Shown: positions 16,901 through 24,299 of the stretch, in pieces | How the letters are laid out: every line of letters starts with the position of its first letter | How positions within the stretch are numbered: the first letter of the stretch is position 1 | DNA from: Paenibacillus sp. FSL H7-0357 | GTDB lineage: Bacteria > Bacillota > Bacilli > Paenibacillales > Paenibacillaceae | Assembly: GCF_000758525.1 (NCBI RefSeq) | Contig: NZ_CP009241.1 | Location: forward strand, 620,001-684,000 | Reading direction: 5' to 3' | Length of the DNA stretch: 64,000 bases | Translations under genes and position numbers: made by a program | The notes under the pieces: generated by a model | Database searches by the model: none | Told to the model about the DNA's origin: nothing | Seen by the model: only the letters and a program-made list of their open reading frames with translations

Positions 16901-18295
16901 ATGATGACAACGCATGAACAACAGGAGCAGGCGCAGCAAGATACTAAGTTGTTTTTTAGCCGTAATCTGCTGGAATGGTACCATGGGCAGAAACGTGATT
17001 TGCCTTGGCGGCGCCATCGCAATCCGTATTATATCTGGATTTCGGAAATTATGCTGCAGCAGACGAGAGTCGATACGGTAATTCCATATTTCAACCGCTT
17101 CATTGAGCGGTTTCCTACGGTGGAATCGCTTGCCGACGCACCGGAGGAGGATGTGCTGAAATGCTGGGAGGGTCTTGGTTACTATTCCCGTGCACGGAAT
17201 CTTCAGCATGCCGCGCGGCAGGTGAAGGAACAATACGGCGGAATGGTTCCGAATGACCGCGATGCCGTATTCAGCCTTAAAGGAGTTGGCCCCTATACGG
17301 CAGGAGCTATTCTCAGCATTGCGTTCAACCGGCCTGAACCTGCGGTGGACGGAAATGTGATGCGGGTATTGTCCCGCTACTTTCTGATGGAGGATGACAT
17401 CGCTAAGGGGCCGACGCGGGTGAAGATGGAGCGGCTGGCGGCGGAGCTGATCCCGGAGGGGGAGGCTTCGCATTTCAACCAGGCGCTAATGGAACTCGGG
17501 GCGCTCGTCTGCACGCCGAAATCACCGCGCTGTCTGCCTTGCCCGGTGATGGAGCACTGCGCCGCGCGCCTGGCGGGCTGCGAGACTTCGCTGCCCGTCA
17601 AGACCAAGGCCAAGCCGCCGCGCCCCGAGGAGCGGCTGGCGGCCCTTGTTACGGGCCGCGGCGAGCACGCGGGCCGGGTGCTGATCCGGCAGCGGCCATC
17701 CAGCGGGCTTTTGGCCCGCATGTGGGAGCTGCCGCACTGGCCGGCGCCGCCTGCGGAGGGCGGCGCTTCCGCTGCGCTGCTGCCTGAGGCGGCAGCGCTG
17801 GACCGGCTGCGCCGGTCACTGCGGCAGGCCGGGATCTTCGCCCGGCCTGAAGAGCACTGGATGGCTGCGGAACATACGTTCAGCCATATCGTGTGGACCC
17901 TGCAGGTGTACCGCTGCAGGGAAGAGGACGCCCCGGCGCTGCCGCTGGCGGCGGAGGGACGGGCGGCATACGCGGCCGGGAACGCGGCTGCCGCCGTGCC
18001 CACGCAAGGCAGCGCTCCACCCGCAGATGGCACACAAGCTGGTGCTGCACTGGCCTCAGGCATGCCGCCAGCCAGTGTTGTGCGTGCTATGGACACGCCA
18101 GATGCGTATGAGGTTGATCTCTTCACCGCCGCGGACAGCCCGGTCGAGCAGTTTGCAGACGGTAGCGGAAATCCGGAGGATGCCGGAGCCGTGCGGTGGA
18201 TCAACCGCGAGGACATGGCGAACTACGCCTTTCCGAACGTTTTTTTGAAGCTGCTTAACCATTATTTTGATGAGCTGGAAGCACAGAAGCTGTAA
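16901..18295 (+). CDS. mutY: A/G-specific adenine glycosylase MutY with large C-terminal insertion
   Basis: MutY removes adenine mispaired with 8-oxoguanine. Visible are the catalytic Glu49 (ISEIMLQQTRV), the helix-hairpin-helix GVGPYTAGAI, the catalytic Asp in VDGNVMRV, and a [4Fe-4S] site C-X6-C-X2-C-X5-C near residues 205-221. The C-terminal NUDIX-like domain reads oxoG. At 464 residues it is 70-110 longer than usual. The excess is a roughly 90-residue Ala/Gly/Pro-rich stretch (about 338-428) between the strand TLQVYRC and the final AVRWINREDMANYAFPN. Bases 17480-18070 are noticeably GC-richer than the surroundings. The frame stays open, so this is an insertion, not a frameshift. AAGGAGA precedes the ATG. 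Confidence 0.93.
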   Translation: MMTTHEQQEQAQQDTKLFFSRNLLEWYHGQKRDLPWRRHRNPYYIWISEIMLQQTRVDTVIPYFNRFIERFPTVESLADAPEEDVLKCWEGLGYYSRARNLQHAARQVKEQYGGMVPNDRDAVFSLKGVGPYTAGAILSIAFNRPEPAVDGNVMRVLSRYFLMEDDIAKGPTRVKMERLAAELIPEGEASHFNQALMELGALVCTPKSPRCLPCPVMEHCAARLAGCETSLPVKTKAKPPRPEERLAALVTGRGEHAGRVLIRQRPSSGLLARMWELPHWPAPPAEGGASAALLPEAAALDRLRRSLRQAGIFARPEEHWMAAEHTFSHIVWTLQVYRCREEDAPALPLAAEGRAAYAAGNAAAAVPTQGSAPPADGTQAGAALASGMPPASVVRAMDTPDAYEVDLFTAADSPVEQFADGSGNPEDAGAVRWINREDMANYAFPNVFLKLLNHYFDELEAQKL

Positions 18296-18547
18296 TAGCG
18301 GAGAAGAGTGGCTTGATGAGGGGAATAGGACCGAATAGGCTGGCAGAACGGGCGGTACGAAATGGGGTTCTAGGGCGAACCGGAGCGAAGCGCGATTACC
18401 TGAGAGAGTGAGCGCGTGCAAGTAATGAAGCGGAACGGTTTATCAATGGAATCTGAGCACAGGTAATGTCCAAAGTCTAGATTTCTAAACCGTATTGCAG
18501 CTGATCCAGCTCGCATCTCCCTCAGGTTCAGGTCGAGATGCAGTTCT

Positions 18548-18677
18548 ATTGCACTCTGTACAGCAGAATCTAGTGGAATAGGCGTTTTTGGCGATAAATC
18601 CAGAAATCTGTTGTACAAAATACAGCGGAATGTCATTTATTGCTGAGCAATGAGCATTCTACTGCAGAAAGTGCAAT
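18548..18677. repeat. Imperfect inverted repeat, MITE-like or decayed hairpin element
   Basis: ATTGCACTCTGTACAGCAGAA at 18548-18568 matches the reverse complement of 18657-18677 at 17 of 21 positions. The interior contains TGTACAAAATACAG near 18610. Only one copy is visible in this window. Confidence 0.5.
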
Positions 18678-18686
18678 CACATAAAA

Positions 18687-18708
18687 ATGCCTGATAGCAA
18701 TCAGGCAT
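18687..18708 (-). terminator. Small hairpin with T-run on the - strand
   Basis: ATGCCTGAT pairs with ATCAGGCAT across AGCA. On the - strand it is followed by TTTTAT, so it would act as a third stop downstream of sodA. Confidence 0.5.
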
Positions 18709-18820
18709 GAGTGCTACGGATCAAATTCAGTCTAGATAACGACTGGTTTGTACAAAAGCATTCGCTACTGTAGCGCTCCAAGCGTACGCTGCCGCATCAA
18801 CTCCGGGCCTATCAATGAAA

Positions 18821-18861
18821 AACGGCTGCGCTATGTCCTAACTGGACACGGCGCAGCCGTT
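18821..18861. terminator. Hairpin terminator
   Basis: AACGGCTGCGC pairs with GCGCAGCCGTT, with inner GTCC/GGAC. It lies downstream of both mutY and sodA. Confidence 0.75.
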
Positions 18862-18911
18862 CTCACATCTAGGGATAAGGTGGAAGCTGGACACCACATC
18901 CTGCGTACAGC

Positions 18912-18945
18912 AACGGCCCCGTCCTTTAAAAAGGACGGGGCCGTT
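18912..18945 (-). terminator. Terminator after sodA
   Basis: AACGGCCCCGTCCTTT and AAAGGACGGGGCCGTT form a perfect dyad; it is the first hairpin downstream of sodA. Confidence 0.85.
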
Positions 18946-18999
18946 TAAGTTATAGATTAGAGTAGGCTGAGCAAGGCGCGGCGATATCGCCGCAGTCCC

Positions 19000-19608
19000 T
19001 TACTTCGCGCTTTCGTAACGTTTGCCGACTTCTTCCCAGTTAACTACATTCCAGAAGGCCTTGATGTAGTCAGGGCGTTTGTTTTGATAGTTCAGGTAGT
19101 AAGCATGCTCCCATACATCGAGGCCGAGGATAGGAGTAGCACCTTCACTGATTGGGTTGTCTTGGTTCGGTGTGCTTGTTACAGCAAGTTTTCCATCCTT
19201 AACCACGAGCCAAGCCCAGCCGCTGCCGAAACGGGTAGTTGCTGCAGTAGCAAAATCTTCTTTGAATTTGTCGAATCCGCCCAGCTCGCTGTCAATTGCA
19301 GCTGCCAGTGCACCTGTAGGTGCGCCGCCGGCGTTTGGTCCGATGACTTCCCAGAACAGGGTATGGTTGGCGTGTCCACCACCGTTGTTGCGAACAGCAG
19401 TGCGGATGGATTCAGGTACAGCGTTCAGGTCTGTGAGAAGCTCTTCGATGCTCTTGTTTTGAAGTTCAGGTGCTTTTTCCAGAGCGGCGTTCAGGTTCGT
19501 CACATAAGTATTATGGTGCCTGTCATGATGAATCTCCATCGTCAATGCGTCGATGTGCGGTTCAAGAGCGTTGTTCGGATAAGGAAGTGCCGGTAATTGA
19601 AATGCCAT
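19000..19608 (-). CDS. sodA: Superoxide dismutase (Mn type)
   Basis: This 202-residue Mn/Fe superoxide dismutase converts superoxide to oxygen and hydrogen peroxide in the cytoplasm. The metal ligands are in [19 protein letters not shown], and [24 protein letters not shown] and the family tail [19 protein letters not shown] are typical SodA. Mn rather than Fe is inferred from overall similarity. The frame is open back to 19689, but ATG at 19608 follows AGGAGG at spacing 8 and starts the family N-terminus [11 protein letters not shown] second SOD-domain gene lies 5 kb away (24300). The long upstream region is described separately. Confidence 0.95.
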   Translation of the reverse strand: MAFQLPALPYPNNALEPHIDALTMEIHHDRHHNTYVTNLNAALEKAPELQNKSIEELLTDLNAVPESIRTAVRNNGGGHANHTLFWEVIGPNAGGAPTGALAAAIDSELGGFDKFKEDFATAATTRFGSGWAWLVVKDGKLAVTSTPNQDNPISEGATPILGLDVWEHAYYLNYQNKRPDYIKAFWNVVNWEEVGKRYESAK

Positions 19609-19903
19609 GGAAAAATCCCTCCTGAGTTTATTAGAATTGTATAGATAAAGAATTTTGGCAGTCTTGACGTCAAAACCCCTTATTTCCAATGCCTCTTATT
19701 GGTTATATCCGATAAGATACTTTTATTAAACCGTATCTGGAACAATAATGCAACATTAAACAAACATAAACGTTTAAAAAGTTGTGATCAAACAAACCTG
19801 ACCGGAAGTGTAAATGCTGTGTTAAACTTATAGAATTCCGTGGAGACTTTGCTTTTATACCTTTGAATTTACCTTTATAAAGAAAATATGTAAACATGTT
19901 TCA

Positions 19904-19931
19904 TGAAAACGCTTCATATCAAGCGCTTTCA
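19904..19931. promoter_or_regulatory. Two adjacent CcpA (cre)-like boxes in inverted orientation
   Basis: TGAAAACGCTTCAT on + (19904-19917) abuts TGAAAGCGCTTGAT on - (19918-19931). Each differs from the cre consensus TGWAARCGYTWNCW at one position (base 13). Together they form the dyad GAAAxCGCTT...AAGCGxTTTC. Confidence 0.5.
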
Positions 19932-20057
19932 AAAGAAAAATGGTGATATCGCGAGAAAAGTGTGCTTTAATAGAGTCAAAAGCAGGTATTCCTCGGTTTT
20001 TGGAGATTAGAGAAGTTACCGACCATTTTACATTAGGTTAATACTTCTTTGATCGCA

Positions 20058-20121
20058 AGAAAAGCTGCTTGAAATGATGGATTCGACAACATCCTCGAAA
20101 TTCATCCATTTTTGCTTTTCT
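20058..20121 (+). other. Long imperfect hairpin upstream of GNAT gene
   Basis: AGAAAAGC (20058-20065) pairs with GCTTTTCT (20114-20121). Inside, a GATGGATTCGA arm faces TCGAAATTCATCC. A run of six T follows eight bases later, so it may be a terminator or attenuator for a short leader transcript. Confidence 0.4.
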
Positions 20122-20205
20122 GATGCCTTTTTTCCTCTTTATACTGTTACGGGAACTCCTTCTTTTTGTTAAACTCTAAGCCATAGAAAAGGGAGATTTT
20201 AAAGA

Positions 20206-20625
20206 ATGCACGTTCGTTCCTTTCAATTAAGCGACGTTACCCCTGTGACTGAACTGCTGCAGAGCGCATTATCGGAAGAATGTTTTGAAAGCACGATCGA
20301 GCCCTTCTCCAGACAGCTTTCTTGGGATTCAGATCTCATTGTAGTTGCTGAGGATGAAGAAGAAATTGTTGGTGCGCTGATAGGTACAATCGAGAAGAAC
20401 CACGGCTGTTATTTCCGAATTGCCGTCCATCCCGACTACCGCCGCAGAGGAATCGGCAAAAGTCTTGTAACGGCGATGGAACACAGATTTCAGGCGCGCA
20501 AGGTCAGCGGTATTTTCGTAGCCGTTGATGAGCACAATTCCTTCGCATTGCCGCTGTATGAAGCTATGGGATATGATGAGAATCAAATCTTCAAATCAGT
20601 ACGGAAGCTCAGCATCGTTGGATAA
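20206..20625 (+). CDS. GNAT family N-acetyltransferase
   Basis: This 139-residue single-domain acetyltransferase has motif A (FRIAVHPDYRRRGIGKSLV, about residues 67-85), which carries the R/Q-x-x-G-x-G acetyl-CoA loop, and the later block NSFALPLYEAMGYDEN. The target amine cannot be inferred. AAGGGAG (20189-20195) lies 10 bases before the ATG. It is monocistronic: a strong terminator follows at 20711. A structured leader and a possible -10 (20140) precede it. Confidence 0.85.
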   Translation: MHVRSFQLSDVTPVTELLQSALSEECFESTIEPFSRQLSWDSDLIVVAEDEEEIVGALIGTIEKNHGCYFRIAVHPDYRRRGIGKSLVTAMEHRFQARKVSGIFVAVDEHNSFALPLYEAMGYDENQIFKSVRKLSIVG

Positions 20626-20710
20626 TGTCTTTTATCATGGGCGCTGCGTAAGCGGAAACATTTACTAAATAGAGAACTATAGCGACTTGCATAGTCTGAT
20701 CCATTATACT

Positions 20711-20761
20711 AAAGCATATCTCCCCGAAGTCCATTGCAAATGGCCGGGAGATATGCTTTTC
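20711..20761 (+). terminator. Terminator after GNAT gene
   Basis: AAAGCATATCTCCCCG pairs with CGGGAGATATGCTTT, followed by TTCT. It rules out the long upstream extension of the signal peptidase frame. Confidence 0.88.
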
Positions 20762-20806
20762 TATTGTTATAGACTTGATCTACCAATCTGGGCAAGAAGG
20801 TGGCAT

Positions 20807-21424
20807 ATGGACCGGGAGCTTGAAGGGGAATTTATGCGAAGCCGCAAGCAAAGATACAGATCTGTCACACATCACGGTTCCAAACTGCAGCCGGGAAACA
20901 GATGGATTCTAGAACTGCGGGATTGGGTAATCACCGCGGCAATTGTATTTGGGTTCATGTCGCTTTTGAATTTATTTATTTTCGATATTTCTACTGTGGT
21001 CGGCCAGTCCATGCAGCCTACGCTGGTTGAGGGGGAGAAGCTGATCATTAACAAGATCACTTTGAGCTTTGCGAACCCGTCGCGGGGAGATGTTATTGTG
21101 CTGCATGATCCCAGCACCGGCCCGGACCGCAAGGAATATCTGGTGAAACGCGTCATTGGGATACCCGGTGATTTCATAGAGGTGCAGGGACATAAACTGT
21201 ATGTTAACGGAAAAATGGCCGATGAGCCTTATATTGATACGGAAATTCAGGATCCTGATTTTTCGGGGCTGACTGTCGAAAAGGGAAGCTATTTTGTGAT
21301 GGGCGATAACCGGCATGCCGGAGCCAGTAAGGACAGCCGTTACTTTGGCACTGTCCCGCAGAAGAGTATTGTCGGCAAGGCAGTTTATATCTGGTGGCCG
21401 CTCTCCAAACTGAATTCATTATAA
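20807..21424 (+). CDS. Type I signal peptidase (SipS-like)
   Basis: This 205-residue membrane-anchored serine protease cleaves signal peptides from exported proteins. One N-terminal membrane helix (about residues 40-62) is followed by the extracellular catalytic domain. The nucleophile Ser is in GQSMQPTL and the general-base Lys is in KRVIGIPGD. GDNRHAGASKDSRYFG is the conserved box E. The frame is open from 20687 but that part overlaps a terminator. ATG 20807 has AGAAGG at spacing 6; ATG 20834 behind GAAGGGGA is an alternative. queG begins 18 bases after the stop, so they are probably co-transcribed. Confidence 0.93.
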   Translation: MDRELEGEFMRSRKQRYRSVTHHGSKLQPGNRWILELRDWVITAAIVFGFMSLLNLFIFDISTVVGQSMQPTLVEGEKLIINKITLSFANPSRGDVIVLHDPSTGPDRKEYLVKRVIGIPGDFIEVQGHKLYVNGKMADEPYIDTEIQDPDFSGLTVEKGSYFVMGDNRHAGASKDSRYFGTVPQKSIVGKAVYIWWPLSKLNSL

Positions 21425-21442
21425 GAGAAGGTGAAGGCGGAA

Positions 21443-22669
21443 ATGAACATTAAAACTCAGTCATCCTATGCTCCTCCGCCTTCCATATGGGAAGATCTCA
21501 AAGCGGAGATCAAGGCTGCCGCTCCGGCGCTGGGCATAGATGATATCGGGTTTGCGACGGCGGAGCCGTTTCTATATTTAAAAAATATCCTGCAGGATCA
21601 CCGGGACAAGGGGTATGAATCCGGTTTTGAAGAGCCTGATTTGGACAAGCGGACTATTCCGGCACTTCCGTCCGGTGAGACTCCGCTATCCATTCTGGCC
21701 ATTGCGGTGGCCTATCCTTCCAAGATGGAGAATCCGCCCAAATCTGAGCCGGGTGCGCGCCGGGGGATTCTGGCCCGGGCTTCCTGGGGCCAGGATTACC
21801 ATCATGTGCTGCGTGAAGCGCTGGGGAAGCTGGAGGCTTTTATCCGCGAGCGTGTGCCGGATGCCGTGCTGGAGAGTATGGTGGATACTGGCGTGCTGGT
21901 AGACAGAGCTGTAGCGGAGCGGGCAGGAATCGGCTTCAGTGCCAAGAACTGTGCGATCATCTCTCCCAAGTGGGGGTCATGGATCTATCTTGGAGAAATG
22001 GTGACGAATATTCCGTTTCCCCCGGATGCACCCGTGGAGGAAGGCTGCGGCGAGTGTACGAAATGTATTGACGCTTGTCCTACCGGGGCACTCGTTGGCC
22101 CAGGTCAGCTTAACGCCCAGGCCTGTATTTCCTATTTAACGCAGACCAAAGGGTTCTTAAGCGATGAGTATATGACCAAGATCGGCAACCGGCTGTATGG
22201 CTGCGATACCTGCCAGATTGTCTGCCCGAAAAATCGCGGGAAGAACTGGAACCACCGTCCGGAGCTGCTGCCTGATCCGGAGATCGTCAAGCCGCTTTTG
22301 CTGCCGATTCTTGAGCTCAGCAATCGCGAGTTCAAAGAGAAATTCGGCAGCAGTTCGGCGGCCTGGCGCGGCAAAAAGCCGATCCAGCGCAATGCGATTA
22401 TCGCGCTTGGCAATTTCAAAGAGGCTGGCGCTGTACCGAAGCTGACCGAAATTGTGCTGCGGGAGTCACGCCCGGAAATGCGCGGGACTGCGGCCTGGGC
22501 GCTTGGGCGCATTGGCGGCGGAGAGGCGCTGGCGGCTGTTGAAAAGGCACTGTTGGCTGAAGAGGACAACCAGGTCCGGGAGATGCTTGAACGGGCGCTG
22601 GACAAGCTGCTGAAGCGGGAGGAGACGGAGAGCAATGAGCAAGCTGGCGGGGGGCAGTCTGGGAACTGA
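21443..22669 (+). CDS. queG: Epoxyqueuosine reductase
   Basis: QueG reduces epoxyqueuosine to queuosine in the wobble position of tRNAs with GUN anticodons, using cobalamin and two [4Fe-4S] clusters. This 408-residue protein has the N-terminal cobalamin/substrate domain, the ferredoxin-like double motif (CGECTKCIDACPTGAL and CDTCQIVCPKN), and a C-terminal HEAT-like repeat region (NAIIALGNFKEAGAVPKL, GTAAWALGRIGG). The C-terminal repeats make it longer than the minimal enzyme, as in other Bacillales. ATG 21443 (AAGGCGG upstream) is preferred over GTG 21431, which has no room for a ribosome site. It overlaps ogt by 35 bases. Confidence 0.93.
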   Translation: MNIKTQSSYAPPPSIWEDLKAEIKAAAPALGIDDIGFATAEPFLYLKNILQDHRDKGYESGFEEPDLDKRTIPALPSGETPLSILAIAVAYPSKMENPPKSEPGARRGILARASWGQDYHHVLREALGKLEAFIRERVPDAVLESMVDTGVLVDRAVAERAGIGFSAKNCAIISPKWGSWIYLGEMVTNIPFPPDAPVEEGCGECTKCIDACPTGALVGPGQLNAQACISYLTQTKGFLSDEYMTKIGNRLYGCDTCQIVCPKNRGKNWNHRPELLPDPEIVKPLLLPILELSNREFKEKFGSSSAAWRGKKPIQRNAIIALGNFKEAGAVPKLTEIVLRESRPEMRGTAAWALGRIGGGEALAAVEKALLAEEDNQVREMLERALDKLLKREETESNEQAGGGQSGN

Positions 22670-23210
22670 AACTGCTGTGTATTACAGTGAAATGGAATCG
22701 CCGATTGGCCCGCTGACCTTATGTGCAACAGAGGCGGGATTATGTCTTATAGAATTCGGGACATTTGCCGGGAGCCGGGACAACCTGGAGAAATGGCTCA
22801 AGGTACAGATTGGAACTGTGATATTAATCGAAGATGAGTCCCGGCTGAAGCAGGCTAAAGCACAGCTTGAGGCATATTTTGCCGGTGGACTGCAGGACTT
22901 CACGCTGCCTCTGGATATGCGTGGCACGGCTTTCCAGCTTCAGGTATGGGAGGCGCTGCGCGGCATTCCCTACGGAGAGTCCGCTTCCTATAAGGATATT
23001 GCTGTGCGGATCGGCAATCCGCAGGCTGTGCGCGCTGTAGGCGGAGCTAATAACCGCAATCCTGTTCCGGTAATTGTGCCGTGCCACCGGGTAATCGGTG
23101 CGGGAGGAACGCTGGTCGGCTACGCCGGTGGCCTTGCGATTAAGACCCGGCTGCTGCAGCTCGAAGCAGAGCACGCCCTCCCGGATGACACCGGAACCTA
23201 CCTCTTCTGA
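22635..23210 (+). CDS. ogt: Methylated-DNA--protein-cysteine methyltransferase
   Basis: This 191-residue suicide repair protein moves the methyl group of O6-methylguanine onto its own cysteine. The active site PCHRVIGAGG and the preceding FQLQVWEALRGIPYGESASY (DNA-binding helix-turn-helix region) are complete, as is AVGGANNRNPVP. The ATG lies inside the end of queG (35-base overlap in another frame) behind GGAGACGGAG, suggesting translational coupling. No AdaA-type regulatory domain is fused. The gene belongs to the queG-ogt-yneF-folE run. Confidence 0.92.
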   Translation: MSKLAGGSLGTETAVYYSEMESPIGPLTLCATEAGLCLIEFGTFAGSRDNLEKWLKVQIGTVILIEDESRLKQAKAQLEAYFAGGLQDFTLPLDMRGTAFQLQVWEALRGIPYGESASYKDIAVRIGNPQAVRAVGGANNRNPVPVIVPCHRVIGAGGTLVGYAGGLAIKTRLLQLEAEHALPDDTGTYLF

Positions 23211-23313
23211 CTCATGGGATTTACCAATTGCTGTCCAGTTCTTGAAATGCTATGATAGATTCGCATGCCCGCAGCGGGCGCTGCAGACAATTGAGTACAA
23301 AGGTGGATTCCAG

Positions 23314-23565
23314 ATGAATATTGTATGGCCTATTATTACGCTTGTTGTTGGTCTGATCGGCGGATTCTTTATCGGTGTATATTATCTACGCAGACAAATG
23401 ACAACGATGCAAAATGATCCGGAAATGCTGCAGAAGGTTGCGAAGCAAATGGGTTACAACCTGAACGGCAAGCAAATGCAGCGTGCACAGCAAATGATGA
23501 AGAACAATAATCAGCCTGGACGTGCTCCTGTTGCAAACAAAGGGCAGCGGCGCAAGGGCAAGTAA
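23314..23565 (+). CDS. yneF: YneF family (UPF0154) small membrane protein
   Basis: This 83-residue protein has one N-terminal membrane helix (IVWPIITLVVGLIGGFFIGV, residues 3-22) followed by a basic, methionine/glutamine-rich cytoplasmic tail. The block QNDPEMLQKVAKQMGYN is typical of UPF0154/YneF. No function is established for the family. The frame is open far upstream, but ATG 23314 follows AAAGGTGG at spacing 7. It lies 100 bases after ogt and 50 bases before folE. Confidence 0.9.
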   Translation: MNIVWPIITLVVGLIGGFFIGVYYLRRQMTTMQNDPEMLQKVAKQMGYNLNGKQMQRAQQMMKNNNQPGRAPVANKGQRRKGK

Positions 23566-23615
23566 CACGGCCCGGATAGATGAAGGTATACGCGGGTGCG
23601 GAAGGGGGAGGTTTC

Positions 23616-24209
23616 ATGGGGGGCATCAAGGAATACGTAAACGGCAAGGTCTCGGTGAACCGCGAGCAGATCGAGTACCATGTTGAGAAGATATTGGAGT
23701 TAATCGGAGAGGACACCGGCCGCGAAGGGCTGTTGGAAACACCGGCACGGGTCACGCGGATGTACGAGGAGATATTTGGCGGTTATTCAATAGATCCCCG
23801 AGAGGCGCTTGGTGTAACTTTTGATGAATCTCACGAAGAGCTTGTCATTGTAAAGGATATCGTCTATTACAGCCAATGCGAGCATCACATGGCTCCTTTC
23901 TTCGGCAAAGTGCATATCGGCTACGTCCCAAGCGGGCGTATTGCCGGACTAAGCAAACTGGCCCGTCTCGTTGAAGCGGTTAGCCGGCGTCTGCAGGTGC
24001 AAGAGCGGATCACGACTCAAATTGCCGACATCATGACCGAGGTGCTGAATCCTCATGGGGTCATGGTCGTCGTAGAAGGCGAGCATCTGTGCATGTGTGC
24101 CCGTGGGGTGAAGAAGCCCGGCAGCAAGACGGTGACCATGGCGACGAGAGGAAGCTTCCGTGAGGATGCTGCCGCACGCGCGGAGTTTTTGGCTTTGATC
24201 AAGGAATAG
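23616..24209 (+). CDS. folE: GTP cyclohydrolase I
   Basis: FolE converts GTP to 7,8-dihydroneopterin triphosphate, the first step of folate synthesis and the shared precursor for queuosine. The 197-residue enzyme has the zinc ligands in [10 protein letters not shown] and CMCARGVKK. It also has the typical [23 protein letters not shown] and TMATRGSF blocks. ATG 23616 has GGGGGAGG at spacing 5; an earlier ATG at 23580 lacks a ribosome site. It ends the queG-ogt-yneF-folE run and is followed by a clear terminator. Confidence 0.95.
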   Translation: MGGIKEYVNGKVSVNREQIEYHVEKILELIGEDTGREGLLETPARVTRMYEEIFGGYSIDPREALGVTFDESHEELVIVKDIVYYSQCEHHMAPFFGKVHIGYVPSGRIAGLSKLARLVEAVSRRLQVQERITTQIADIMTEVLNPHGVMVVVEGEHLCMCARGVKKPGSKTVTMATRGSFREDAAARAEFLALIKE

Positions 24210-24245
24210 GATGATAGGGGAGATTCTCCCGGATTTGTACACATA

Positions 24246-24287
24246 CAGAGCCCTGCTTTCACTTTAGATGAGAGCAGGGCTCTGTTT
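24246..24287. terminator. Terminator between folE and SOD-fusion gene
   Basis: CAGAGCCCTGCT (24246-24257) pairs with AGCAGGGCTCTG (24273-24284), followed by TTT. The flanking genes are convergent. Confidence 0.85.
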
Positions 24288-24299
24288 ATTTCGAAGATC

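Larger units (their letters stand above)
18296..18999. other. 704-base intergenic region between convergent mutY and sodA
   Basis: No gene is convincing here. From left to right it holds a stretch with nested pairings (18378-18440), an imperfect 21-base inverted repeat 130 bases across (18548-18677), a small hairpin with a T-run on the - strand (18687-18708), and two strong terminators (18821-18861, 18912-18945). Short frames present are not preceded by ribosome sites and are broken by these structures. Confidence 0.7.
19609..20205. other. 597-base divergent intergenic region, sodA to GNAT gene
   Basis: It contains a palindrome TTGACGTCAA (19664-19673), a dyad AGATAC-N12-GTATCT (19715-19738), two back-to-back cre-like boxes (19904-19931), and a long imperfect hairpin with a following T-run (20058-20121). 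A TATACT (20140-20145) may be the -10 of the GNAT gene. No coding frame is convincing. Confidence 0.6.

Noticed and set aside
17480..18070. Frameshift or horizontal transfer as the cause of the odd mutY region
   Set aside because: The frame is uninterrupted and the normal C-terminus resumes. A compositional bias alone does not show transfer.
18748..18948. 66-codon frame in the mutY-sodA gap
   Set aside because: It is built from the two terminators' inverted arms and lacks a ribosome site.
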